From Isoetes taiwanensis (Eukaryota > Streptophyta > Lycopodiopsida > Isoetales > Isoetaceae), in NCBI GenBank assembly GCA_021234155.1, contig JAJEKV010000027.1:1827109-1891108 (forward strand): DNA of 64,000 nucleotides, in the 5' to 3' direction. Positions 34,261 through 46,202 of this stretch are shown here, in pieces (the stretch's first letter is position 1; every line of letters starts with the position of its first letter). A program made the position numbers and the translations under genes. Under the pieces are notes generated by a model. That model saw nothing but the letters and a program-made list of their open reading frames with translations. It made no database searches and had not been told where the DNA came from.

Positions 34261-35940
34261 AGGTATTGTAATTTTAGCTTAATTTTTTCCTTGACCACAC
34301 CATAGAAAATTTTGGAATGAATTTTGGGTTAGTTTAGCTAAACGCTAAAAAGTATGAGAGGAAAAATGAGTAGAGTTTAACTAAACCACAGAAAGTTTTG
34401 GAATTAATCATAGGCAAGTTTAGCTAAAGCCATTTTGGCTAATAAGAAATATGCGATTAGAAATTTATTCCCTGTTGTGCTTGGCATTCTGTCATCGCTT
34501 GAAGCCAATGCTGCGAAGACATAGAATAGAGTGCATCTTTAAGCCTTACAACCTGACTGAGTAATGGATCAGTATGTTCTGCATAAACCATAAAAAATTA
34601 GTGATCTAAAAAACTTGCAATTCCATCAAGCAATAATAGATAGCCTTGATTATTACTATTCAACTGAGATATCCCTTGCCCCTAGCCAAGCACTTTATTA
34701 AGCCAAACTTGCATTCAACTGTTCTTTTTTGCCAATTTAGCAGTAAGCTTGTGATTATTTCTTATACTTTACAACTAGCAACCAGATGTGCTGCTAGAGC
34801 ATCTTTTCGTGAGAAATATATCTTCTCGAGGATCCCAGAAAGACTTTATCGGTAACAATAAACTTATAATGGAACAGGAAGGAAATTACAACAAACTCCA
34901 GCATTCGCCTATTGGTTTTGGAGTCTATTGATGATTGGGTTGGCTTACAAAATGCATTCGAGTCAATTGAACAATAGAGCAAAACTTGTTAACATTACCA
35001 ACAGTTGCGTGCCCGCCTGGACCAGAAAAATCGATCGGTTGAAAGGCTTAAAAGAGAATGTCATTCTTAGTGGAATATTTCTTGCTGGTACTGGGTGCAG
35101 AGAAGCAATTTGGCAAGTAACTCCAAAGTGCAGAATGGTAGTCAAGTCTACCATTCCGCATCTGGTTTCTAGCCAGTTAACAATCCCATGTTTCCATTCT
35201 CTTCGTCTGTTTCCACATTCTCTCTGCTATAGCAAAGCCCGTGCAAGCAAATCTTGTCTCAGCAAAGCAAGGCAAACAAATCTTTGCCTGCAAATCTAAC
35301 AAAGCCCTATGCAAGTCTAACTATGGCAAAACCTCTTTCTGCATTGGAAACCGTGAAGATCGTTGAAGGAAGGGCAGGCTATTTTGCACCAGGTCATTCG
35401 AGCAGGTCGAAGCAGGGAAATCGTCTATAAGTTTCTTCTAGCTAGTTAACAATCATCTCTTTCCATCCTCTGTATTTTAGCCAATAAAAATCCTCTGTTT
35501 CTGAAAGAGCCAAGCTTGAATCCGACCCTGTTCAGACCAAGACAGGGTCGGAGCTTGAATCCGTAGCATGAATCCATAGATAAACTGTAAAAATGGGCAT
35601 AACTTCTTTACCCTGTTCGGAGCAACACAGGGCCATAGCTTGAATCCATAGCTTCTTCAGCCGCCGCCATAGCTTGTATACACAAGCATCTTATAGTCTG
35701 CTACTTAGCTCCGTTTCATGAAAAAGGGGATTAAACTGTGGCTGGCAAAACTCCCAAGATCTTACATGCAAACAAAAAATCGCCGGCAAGGCCTCAAAAT
35801 TTCTACCAAAATCCTAAAAAAAAAAAACCTTGTTTTACTTCACGAAAAACTCAGAATGAGAAGGTATGGTGCCCTGCCATAGCAAGATCCCTCACACCGA
35901 CGCCATAGCCACCAAAACTGCCGAAATCGCTCCCCAAATA
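34261..35940. other. Intergenic; GTTTAGCTAA repeat to 34,470, then no gene
   Basis: The first 210 bp resemble 27,975-28,300. After that there are short frames only. At about 35,520-35,560 an inverted pair CCGACCCTGTTC/AGACAGGGTCGG and repeats of GCTTGAATCC(A/G)TAGC are visible. No conserved protein was recognised. Confidence 0.5.
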
Positions 35941-35945
35941 CATAT

Positions 35946-36065
35946 TGGGGGCGCATGGCATTTGGTTTGCCTTTCTAGCACATACCGGTGACCCGCTCCT
36001 GGCTAACGCCGGTCGCAGGACCCCATCAGTACGCGTCAGAAAGGCATCCCAAATGCCATGCCCCC
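35946..36065. repeat. Foldback element, about 120 bp
   Basis: GGGGGCGCATGGCATTTGGT plus TTGCCTTTCT (35,946-35,976) pairs with AGAAAGGCATCCCAAATGCCATGCCCCC (36,038-36,065) with few mismatches. The 61-bp loop holds a second inverted pair (ACCGG..GGCTAACGCCGGT). It resembles a MITE or other foldback. The ends are flanked by CATAT/CATAC-like AT-rich bases; a duplication is not certain. Confidence 0.7.
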
Positions 36066-38060
36066 ATACATATACTTACTATATACATGATCAGGATACA
36101 TGTGTTTAACATCTGCAATTATGTTGTTCAACTCTCTTCCTCATAGACATGCCATTGAGTTATTCTAATCCCTTGAATTCAAGGACCTTATCTTGAAAGC
36201 ATAGTTGCAGCAATAGCTACATGCATCGCCATCAGTCCTACTGCTCTGCCCCCCATTACCATCTAAAATTACCCGACAAATTCTAACATGTAAGATACAA
36301 CATCAACACTCTAAAGTCTTGGGTTATTTGCTTATGTATTTTCTATTTGGCTATTAGAGGGCTCAAACACACTCCCTTCTTTTCCACTGCAAATGTTGGG
36401 TTGGGTGTAAGGAGGGTCCAAAAACTTGCTTATTTATGATGCTAAAAGGACATCGCTATGAAACACTATTATAACCTTTTGCAAAGTCCAGCTTCAGGTA
36501 AAGTATCCTCTAACCAGTTTTCCTTGACTCAGTCCATGTCCTCATATGCTGCCGTGCAGCTATATTATTCAGAATATATCTGCTCGGCAAAAATTGGTTT
36601 GTTTTCTACCGATTGAGAGGGCCAAGATCTTTTCTAGCTTTTCTACATAAGCTTTTGCTACGGCCTTACACCATAGCCACAAGAGGAATTGGTCTCCAAT
36701 GAGACATCAAAATGGACCTTAAGGGTTACATCAATAAGTCTCGTATTTAAAATCTTATCTAACTCGTGAGGTTGCATTAAATCCTTATGGTAATCAAATA
36801 TAAACATTGGACAACGAATGCATGGATAGGATGGGAACATTGGGGTTAAAGGAAGGTCAACATGTAGTGTGGACTATAGTCATAAGCTTACATGTGGAGC
36901 AAAGATCGTTGGTGAGTAGATCTGCTAGTTGTAATATTGTCTTTTGGTACATTGCATACTTTATTTATATGCCAAAAAGAATCAATTGGATTGATCTTAT
37001 TTAGTGGGCATAAGTCCTTTTTTATAATCTTAGCCAATAAAAGTAATCGTTGAGATGGCCAAGTACTTTTCAAATCATATACCATACAATTACATAAGAG
37101 TGTTATCGGCTAGAAGCTTTTGGATTCGAACCTAATTTCTCATATTGGCCCATATGCTTGTGAAGGAATGTGCTAGAGATATTCCCTCTAAACAGATCTC
37201 CATTGCCTGAAAGGCTCAAATGGGTTTTAAATAATATACATTCTTTGGAGAATACAAGTTCGACATGGTTTATGGTGGATTTAAAAGTGTGATCATTTAG
37301 GTTATGATGCATACATATCAAAGATATTCTATCTTTATCAAAGGCATTCTATCTTTGTAAAATTTTTGTCTTTTTCCAAGCAATTCTAACTCCTCTTGTC
37401 CACCATAATCCTTGGTGCAGGCGCATTTTTTAAATTCCGATTTAGGGAACTATTTGATAAACATTTACTAATTTATATTCAAAATAAGAAATTAATAAAA
37501 CAAATTCAGATCGTATTAATGTTTAATTAAATCACGATATGTTAGCAGAAGATTTGTACAAAATATTACTTGCTATATCAGAACACCACCTCTACAAAAT
37601 GGTCAAAAAGATGTCAGCAAATTTATGATCCTTGCTGTTTAGAATGCATTATAGACCCTTTGTACACCTAACTCGGATATAGCTTGCAGTTACTAATCTG
37701 TGTTGCACTGAAAAAATAGCTTTTCATATTGCATGTAATACTAAACCTCGCTTGGTATTTCCAAATGGTAATCGTTGTGCAAATAATGATATGTACGTCA
37801 ACAAAGCCTTAAAATAGATACAAGTAGAAATATTTACAATTGAACCCAAATACCCAACTCGAAAAGCAGAACATACATCGAGAGAGACACACCCAATGCA
37901 AATACAGTGCTGGTGGAACAGGCAAACTATAGAGTGTTGCCAACAAGGCACATGATGGACTAGCTACAGAGGGATTTGAGGAGTGGATGCAACACGACGA
38001 CAGTCAGGATTGAGACGAGGGGCCTGCATAGATGATGCAGCCACAGGAGATGACAAGGGA
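36066..38060. other. Intergenic; no gene recognised
   Basis: This is AT-rich sequence with short frames only. Its end next to 38,060 is the 3' flank of the RMR gene on the minus strand and probably contains its 3' untranslated region. Confidence 0.5.
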
Positions 38061-41000
38061 CTAGAATAAGATGAATGAGATCTTAAGATTTGTGGCCGAG
38101 GTGCTGGAGAACCAACATTCGGAGACTGGCACATCAAATGAACCCAGTGAATGCACTGACATCCGGCCGAGGGAAGTGTGGGTGACAATAGGAGTTGGAA
38201 TTGGCACACTAACAGGAGAAGCAAGCAACGGAGTATTTTCTGAAACAACAGGTACTTCACATTTAGAGTGAGCATCTCTCTTACATACTGGACAAAAGGG
38301 TCTCCTCGTTGTTAGCCATTGGTCCACACATGCCACATGAAATTCTGCAGCAAAATCGGCAGAGAGTCATATCTTCACAAGAAGAGAAACACATTCAAAT
38401 AGAAAGACTAATAAATGCCACAAAGGAAATACCATGATGGCACGGCAAAACTCGCAACTTCTGGCCAGGTTCATAATCTTCCAAACAAATTGCACAGGTT
38501 TCAGATGTTACACTTCCTACAGGATGCCTGAAAGTTAAGCTTGGAAGTGCTTTAACTTCCCTTGCACTCATTCCAGAGGACTCGCGTGTCAACAGCCTAG
38601 ATCCTAGATGTCGTAACTGATGCCTTCGGACAAAGAAAAATGTGGCTAGAACGGCTGTGACAGCAAGCAGGGATATGAAAGACACAGCCATAACAGACCA
38701 AGCAGTGTACTCAAAGGCAGGAAGAATATAGCATCTTGATCCAGAATCTCTTGCATATTCCAACAGCACATCCCCTGCTCCTTTTGAAATAAATACAGCT
38801 GGAATGTGTATACCAGCTGAGTCACCAGACACTGCATCCAACGAAAGAAGATATCATTAATGTAACAGTCTTTTCCTGTTGTTCCTTACAAGTTGAGCCA
38901 ATATCAAACATGCATGAAATCACCCACCCCATTGGTTACTCTAATTGTCAGCAGAAGCCTGACCACAGGCTAAAAATATTAGAAAAAGCTCCAGCATTGA
39001 GAAAAATGCTGATCACAAAAATATTGTGTAGTCCAAGTTTAATGACTGCCAGGTTCTGCCCAAAAAAGAACCTGCCAATCTATCATAAATCAAACCAAGT
39101 ATAGATAACTATAAAGGAGCTCAGGGAAGTCCAAACGAAAGTACAGTTATCATAGTCAGTGTTATGGGAATGACAAGCCATAGTGGAAATAGGTAATGAA
39201 TTACAACTTTACCCTAGGTTTAGAAGAGATTAGGTTTAAGCTTTTTAACACACACAACTTAGAAAACAGGTCAGTCTAAAGTAAAAAAAAATGCATTTGA
39301 ATAAGTTTTAATTCAATAGTTTGAGCAGCTATAAATAAGTTGAATCTGAAGTCTGGCTATCGTGTATAAGCCAAATATCTCATAAAACTGTTTTTCTGTA
39401 ACTGTATGAGTTCAGAATTTGGTCTTATGCGCTTGCAAGATTGAGTACTTAATTATGTCAAAACTTAACGCGAGTTTTGCCGTGCCATCATGGCCTTTGC
39501 GCCTTGAAAGATCTGTACGATTTTTTAGTTGAAGTATAGCTAATATGTTAAGTTATGTTAGTTTCAGCCATGAAAGATGTTTACGATCAGAATGACGAGT
39601 TGTGGAACAAGGGAAGAATGACACAAATTTACTTGCATGTTGTTTTGTAACGACTTGGTGAAGTCCAAAGGTCCGTTCAGCATGAAATATGTCTAAACTT
39701 TTCATTTCCAGTCCTTAATTATGTCAACACTTGATGTGCTCGCAAATTTGACAAGTTATGTTCATACTAAACATAACCTCCGAGCAAAGCTTGCTGTTGG
39801 ATGCTATTATGTAAAAAAAAGCAGACCATATTTAGCATCTGATAACTTTAGGGACAGCAAACTTTATTTTGAGAATCATAATGAACATCCTCCTTTTGAA
39901 TCAAAGATGGGACATACTGTTTCTATTCAAGGGATTGAAGTGAACCCAGCTAAGGTACATGAAATAAAAGCATGATCAGAAACTCAAAATCTTTTGAAGA
40001 GCTCCCAGGATCTTTTGTTTGTTAACTGCTCATTGGCTTTCTTTGGTAGTTATTGCCACTATACAAGTTTTTGGTCTCAGTGGCGAGATTTCTCTAAGCA
40101 CTTCCTTGCTTTATTTGCTTGTAGCTATTTGTAAACTCGTGGTCGTCTTTCATTTCACAGGTGGTAAAAATTTAAATTGAACAGCAAAGCATTCAAATTT
40201 AAATTGGGCAGCAAAGCATTCAATTTTTAACGATCTCAAATTTTGGTTACCCCTTGTATAAAAGAAAGTAGCTACCCTTTTCTAAATATTAGAGGTATTT
40301 TTATGCTTAGCATTTGGTGTCTTAGAAAATGTTAAATATGGTGTTTAACATGTCAAAATACTAAAGATATCCATGCAATAATTCCTAAATTACTAATGGC
40401 CTTTAAGCCATTTCTTGAAATCCATTTGGCGAGTTCTTAGGTGTTCTGTATAACAACAGACAAATACCTTATTGTTTCAGCAATTACCTTTAGTAAATCA
40501 GACTGCCCTTTGTTAGAAGATATATACTTCCGCGTCAGAGTATATCTTCAAAACCGGCAGCCGTCAGAAGTCACTCGCAAAAGACGGTACCGCTGGTGCT
40601 ATTACTAGCTGAAGGCACTATAGACATACATGAGGTTTGCAGCTCAAGCCAAGTATACTCAAGCAAAGTATACTCATCAGGAATCATAGAACAGCTGATG
40701 ATCAAACTGTCGAACAATGGCCTGATGAAGAGAAGTATGAACTTGCAGAGTACGATAAACATTTATATCCTTGGAAAGATTAGTCCTAATTATCCTTGAA
40801 TTGACTTGGATAAAAAATCGCTTTAATATCTTTCCATCATCAAACTGAGAGTCAATCTCACCCAACATCGCTATGCAAGTGAACATCGTTATGCAAGCGG
40901 ATGGAATTGGAAACATGGAAGTGATATATTTCTTGGACACACATTCAGTAACAAGGATGGCTTCATTCCTATGACACGATCCATTTTACCACCAACTATA

Positions 41001-41924
41001 GTTATTAAAAGTATTTACTAAACTAGCTTAAGGCAGAACAAATTGTACTTTAACCATGATACTGGAACATATGATAACAGAAGAAAGACCTCAATGGTAA
41101 AGCAGATGCATTAACTATACATAAAACCAAAAATAGATCTGAAAGTCTTACTTGTTACAAGCTCCTGAGTCTCCTCATTGTTGTATATAATTGCAGCTGC
41201 ATATCCAGCATTCTGCGCATTACGAACTTTTGATTCAAATGTGCACTGACCTCGAATTATGACGACAAACGAAGAAAATGGACTCTTTGATGATGCTGGA
41301 CCGTTTACAAGAGGCAGGCATCCATTCGAGGGGTCCGCAAGATGTATGAGCCCAAGAATGCCAGCACCTGGAATCCGGGCTGAAAAGGGGAACACACATT
41401 GGATCAAAAACCTTTACAACGTAGCCAGTTAAAACATGGTACAACCTTCCGTCACACTGACAAGAAACCTTGTGAAACATATCAGAATGTCACCTGTGAA
41501 AAGAAAAAGGAACTAGGCTGGAGAGAATTATTTTAAATGTTGACCAAAATGCTACTAATACATATGCCAGCGGATCCAGTTTACATAAGAATACTTTACC
41601 TCGTCTATCTTTTTACACTAAGGAAATCTAGTGCTAATTCTCAACCGCACAAACGATAACTACAATTGCATGACCCCACCTCATTTTGTAAAGCATGAAA
41701 TTCTATCATTAAGAACAAAGAGCCAAGCGTGAATCACATATCTATATGTTTTACTGACATTTTAGCAGAAATGGTCTTACAATTAGAAACTTACCGAAGT
41801 TTGCTTCCGTGTCTGGAAATGGAAGTGATTCATTTGCAGAGGTAATCAAGACAACAGTCCCTCCCACCTTCCCAAATGCCAAAATAAAAATAAACACAAA
41901 GCCCGGCGGCATGGCCGTTTTCAT
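38061..41924 (-). CDS. RMR-type PA-TM-RING-H2 protein (vacuolar sorting receptor-like E3 ligase)
   Basis: Four exons on the minus strand, 41924-41795, 41379-41152, 38831-38433 and 38344-38061, join in frame (GT-AG, split codons) into 346 residues with no stop. Residues 1 to about 22 are a signal peptide (FVFIFILAF). A protease-associated lumenal domain follows (EANFARIPGAGILGLIHLAD, FVVIIRGQCTFESKVRNAQN, AAIIYNNEE, GIHIPAVFISK). Residues 164-186 are a membrane span. A RING-H2 has all eight zinc ligands: C232, C235, C250, H252, H255, C258, C270, C273. The tail is Ser/Pro/Thr-rich. RMR proteins carry cargo to the protein storage vacuole and resemble GRAIL/RNF13 ubiquitin ligases; the same cytosolic RING is expected to bind an E2. 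Intron 2 is 2,320 bp. This is the best intact gene here. The last 70 residues are the least certain because another frame is also open there. Confidence 0.92.
39880..39975 (+). pseudogene. Retroelement reverse-transcriptase fossil inside the RMR intron
   Basis: A plus-strand frame ends MGHTVSIQGIEVNPAKVHEI, matching the conserved (L)GHxVSxxGIxVxPxKxxAI block at the end of Ty3/gypsy-type reverse transcriptase. Upstream residues in the same frame (from 39,721) are not clearly conserved. It lies antisense in the large intron of the RMR gene and is a short relic. Confidence 0.5.
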
Positions 41925-44225
41925 ACAAATAAACTTTTTCGATCACTTTCTAAATCCTTCACAGCAAATTCTTCAGATGATGCTAGGCCCATACCAATTA
42001 TAGTAGAGCTCTTCCTTTACAATACTGATTAACGAAATCTCCTCGGGATTGCCCTGCAAATATTAACATGAGAACCATGAAACCTAACAACTGTGCAAGG
42101 AATAAAATTACCTAAGGAACATGTTCGATCTCGAAAGAAAGAAGGTTATGATACCTGAGAGATGGGCACGGCAACATGACGATGGATTAGGCATACTGGA
42201 AAGCAGGAAGAAATGGCCAGCCATGGCCATGTAAGCAAGAAAAAATTCCATCAAAATAACAAGATGGGAGTGCAACAAAATAGTGGACCACTTAAGAGCC
42301 ATGGCCAAGAAAAGGTAAATTTTTAAAATAATTTTGTCAAATAGAAGATCTTGGTTTGAGCTATCACTATCATATAAAAATATAAAAATATGTCAGTGCA
42401 AGAAAAAGATGACGCGGTACAGGCCGTGGGGGAAAATTCCACGCCGCCAGGCTAGATTGGGATGGAGGGGCCAGATTTGTTTAGGCAAGGGGGGCTCAGT
42501 CCCGCTTTTATGGCGATTTAGAAGCTTGTTTCTCACTGGTGGTTACTCTTTGAAGTATGCAGGAGCCGAATTCATGGTTTTCCATGTATTGATTTATTCT
42601 CCCGCCCATCGAACCCCATTAGGTTGAAACAGAGAATACTGGGCCAAGAAAACACTTTATTGGTTTTTCTTTTCCTCGATTCTTCCTCTCGGGTCTCTTC
42701 AGCGTTCCCTGCTCATATGACTATACGTGTCCCAATTTTGGAACCTCCGATGGCTTCCATTTAATTCTTAAAAAGTTAGATTCGTATTGGTCATGATGGG
42801 ATTCGGCAAAGAAAAGCTTGCCTTCTTAACTCCGCTTCCATGCCAAGAACATGCTTAGAATCAAATGTTTTGAACTCCAAGCGTGTCTATTCTAGCGTAA
42901 AAACACCAGAGGAAGATTTGGGCGTGTTAGATCGATTGATGCCGATCCGGCAGCTATTGGTCTAATTCTCAAGAAGAAAATCGTGAGAATTTCTTCACCA
43001 CAAACAGCAGATTTGGCCTCGAAATATCTCGTAGAAAAGCCGTAACCGATCGATTTAGGGAGGATTTGGTATGGGGTTCGATGGCCTAGAGGCCAACCGC
43101 ACCGGGCAGTCGGTGGCTCCAGCATTAACGGTTAAACGCAATGTTAGGTTAGGTTTAAGAGAAGTGTTAACAATTACTTAATTGTTAGTAAAGTAGCAAT
43201 ACAATATAAGTTAAATAAGCTAAGATTATAAGTTAATGAGGGGTTATGCTATGATTACGATATGGTGTAATCTAAGAAAGCTTAAGTTACCTTTAAATGT
43301 GCCGATGGCAAGCACAATGGATTCAATGGGAACAATGGATTCTATGTTATTCTGTTTGGCTATTGATTATTTTTGTCCCATGTTTGGCTATTGATTATTT
43401 TTGTCCCATGGCTTAGATGCTGGGTTCTATATGATTGCTTATACAAAGTTATTTGGTTTCTTTTTCTTAGCCACAGATATTTGGTAGGTCAGGTAGGTCA
43501 GGAAAACTGGTCCATTCAATCTGTTCCTGAACTTATGTATCCCTAATTGTTAAAATGTCCATGCACCTTCTATATAGGACAAATTCCAACATGAAAAGCA
43601 CTAATGATTCAACAGAAAGAAGCTTTATAATTTGAGCAGATTCATTTTCAGCTCAGACTTTGAACCAGAGAATATAAATGTGAAGATATATGTATTTGAC
43701 AGAATGATAGAATAAAATGTAATTTCTTGGAATATGATGATCTCAAGATGTGGTCGGTCTGAGGCTAAGAACAACGGTGTTCATTTGTTTTATCAGTTTG
43801 AACAACGAAGTTTTAGCCATCCATGCCTAGGATCTATTATTAAACAATTGAAGATGACTAATGCATGCTAACGTTACCGCATCCCTCTGCCTTGTAAGGT
43901 TCTAAAATTGTAAAAAAATTACGGTCTAACAAGATTGTTAATGGCTATTGGGTTGTATTAGTATTAACACCACCACATTAGCAGCAACATTGGAATCCAT
44001 CAAGGCTGCCCTCAATCCCCGAATCTATTTAGAAGTTAACTTGGATAAAACCAAACTACTTGGATAATCAAACTCCTAATAATAAGGCGATGCGCATAAT
44101 AATTATCAAGCCCAAAGAATCCAAGCAGCATGCTTACCAGTAAGGTTCTAAAATTGTAAAAACGTTACGGTCTAACAAGATTGTTAATGGCTATTGGGTT
44201 GTATTAGTAGTTTTTTTTCGTATAA
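41925..44225. other. 5' flank of the RMR gene and intergenic DNA with two local duplications
   Basis: The first few hundred bases probably hold the RMR promoter and leader on the minus strand, but I see no decisive TATA box. Two duplications are clear: a 28-bp tandem pair at 43,355-43,410 (TTTGGCTATTGATTATTTTT...CATG), and a 68-bp pair at 43,896-43,963 and 44,142-44,209 (AAGGTTCTAAAATTGTAAAA...GGTTGTATTAGTA). No gene was recognised. Confidence 0.55.
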
Positions 44226-44491
44226 TGTTGACGGTGGACGTGCGCTTTTGGAACTAGGGAGAGAGGAAGCTCAACCCATGGCCTCATTAGGTTACGGAGG
44301 CGATATGGATCCAAGATATGAAGGAGTGCGCTTGTAACAAAGTTTTTAGATCGCTTCTTCTTTGTAACGGGCCCATGGTTGATCGCTCGAATATTTGATC
44401 CTTGAATGTGCCTATGGGGCGTTCCCGAGACACCGACATAAATGGTTAGAAGTGACTATTCATAAAGATCTAGACGGTTAGGAACGTTACA
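44226..44491 (+). mobile_element. Short LTR (about 266 bp) of a small retroelement
   Basis: The segment begins TGTTGACGG and ends GGAACGTTACA, giving imperfect inverted ends (TGTTGACG/TGTAACG). It is followed after TT by a plant primer-binding site. The start is less certain than the end. The internal region after it lasts under 200 bp before the inverted gypsy element begins at 44,680, so no coding part remains. The short LTR is in the size range of TRIM-like elements. Confidence 0.6.
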
Positions 44492-44493
44492 TT

Positions 44494-44505
44494 TGGTATC
44501 AGAGC
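44494..44505 (+). other. Primer-binding site for initiator Met-tRNA
   Basis: TGGTATCAGAGC is complementary to the 3' end of plant initiator Met-tRNA (without the added CCA) and is the commonest primer-binding site of plant LTR retrotransposons. It lies two bases after a CA-ending LTR and fixes that boundary and strand. Confidence 0.85.
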
Positions 44506-44679
44506 AGATCTCGAGTTTGAGTCTCCATGGATGTGCTACTAGAAAGGTGTCTCGAGGAAGGTCTATTCTAGACCACTCAGTATCTTCACATTTCTCGCTA
44601 GCATGCTTCCTTTCATATTTGAACATGCCACTTTCATATTTTATGCATAATTTTGAAGGAGGAGGAGCATTCTGGCCTA

Positions 44680-46202
44680 TGTAACATCTCCTTACTTTGT
44701 TCACGATACTCCCATCAGATCCTAAGGCTGGAGTTCATCCCTGTAGCCAACCAGGGGCCATCCACCGGCTACTAACCTGGCGAACTGAAGCTGCTGGAGG
44801 GGAATAGTGGATGGGAATACTTCTGTCTGCCTTCCTTCTGGACCATTCTAGCCGTAGGAAGCTGAATAAACATGGAGCAATACAACAATACATCAATAAG
44901 CTCACCAGGGTGAAATCACATCATACATCACATATACAACAACATCAATAAGCATCAACATGGGGAGATCTCTACCTGTGGCCTCGTACTCATAGGGATC
45001 GATCATCTTAAGCCCCGTAAGTCAATGCACCAGCCATGGCAATGAATTGGGTCAGCATAAAAACATGGTCAATTCTGCCCACTCATCCTCCCCGCAATAA
45101 TTTTTGCAGTAGGTTGAGTATTGGGACCGGAATCAGACCGGGCTGGTAATGTGAACTAAGAGGGCTACCGCTTCGGGTTGTATCTCCCCATTCTTAGACG
45201 AGGCGGTGAGGAGAGTCATCTCCCTCCAGGCATGCATGCCCATCATAAAGTGCTAGAGGGTCACTACCCTTTTATTCCTACTTGAACCTCAGTGACGCAC
45301 TGTAATTCCCTTTAAAGGTGTCGGGAAGCTCATGCCTTGCCTCCACACTCGCTGGCAAACCATTAAGTTTTAGTCTCCACTAAGATCCCCGGGTGGGTTT
45401 ACAATGTAGGGATCAATCGCTGATGGGACAAGTCCCCCTTTTTCCACTGCTCAGGCCTCCACCCACAACCCCAAAGTGCTCTTGTGCACGGGCCGCATTA
45501 ATTGCATAATGAGTCTTATCTAGGAACATCTGCTGCAGGCTTTTAGGGTCTCTACCCCTTCCCAATACACTTTTTGAGAAGCTAAAATGAACACCTCCAT
45601 CATCAAAGAAATCCCAGCCGTGTAATGAACATTTAATTCCATTCACCCAAAATATCCAAAGTCATGTTCTTTTTGTTAGGCTTCTATGATCTCTCAGATC
45701 TATAAGGCCTCTACAAGGAACTAACATGTTAAACCAGCTCATTGCCAAAATCAGCGCTTTGACAAATGTATCGGTTATTTATTTGGCGCTCGATTTGCTC
45801 CGTGATCCTCTAATGCTGCTCATGCCTCGATCCTGTTTGAAGACAAGGGAAGAACTGTTGTGCAAAGACGGCTTATCAGAGTTTGAAAATGCGAACTAGG
45901 GTTTTGCCTTGCCGGAATGGCTTGGAAACTGGTCATGAAAAGGAAGAGTGGGTTTAGGGGTTTAAGGGGAAAGTCTTTATAGAAACCCTTAGGTTAGTTA
46001 AATACTGGCCAAATAAGCTGCCATTTGGCATGGGGTTTTTAGTTACATGCTTATATTAAACATGGTCAATTTCATTTAGGTTGCCCCTTGTGGGTAACCC
46101 CTTACGCTCGCTTAGTACTGTCAGTGATGGTAGGGGCAATGCGTGACGGCAAAGATAATAATATAATGATTTAAAGTATGCGTATTATATTGAACGGCCA
46201 CA
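44680..46202 (-). mobile_element. LTR of a minus-strand Ty3/gypsy element related to the 1-12.7 kb element
   Basis: Read on the minus strand it starts TGTGGCCGTTC and ends GGAGATGTTACA, about 1,523 bp. It follows the 11,101 LTR along its length at clearly lower identity, for example the TCCC.CCTC.TTGGC and GGTCTCTACCCC-type phrases. It is the 3' LTR: internal pol sequence lies on its high-coordinate side. No matching 5' LTR was found up to 64,000, so the element is truncated. Confidence 0.75.
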
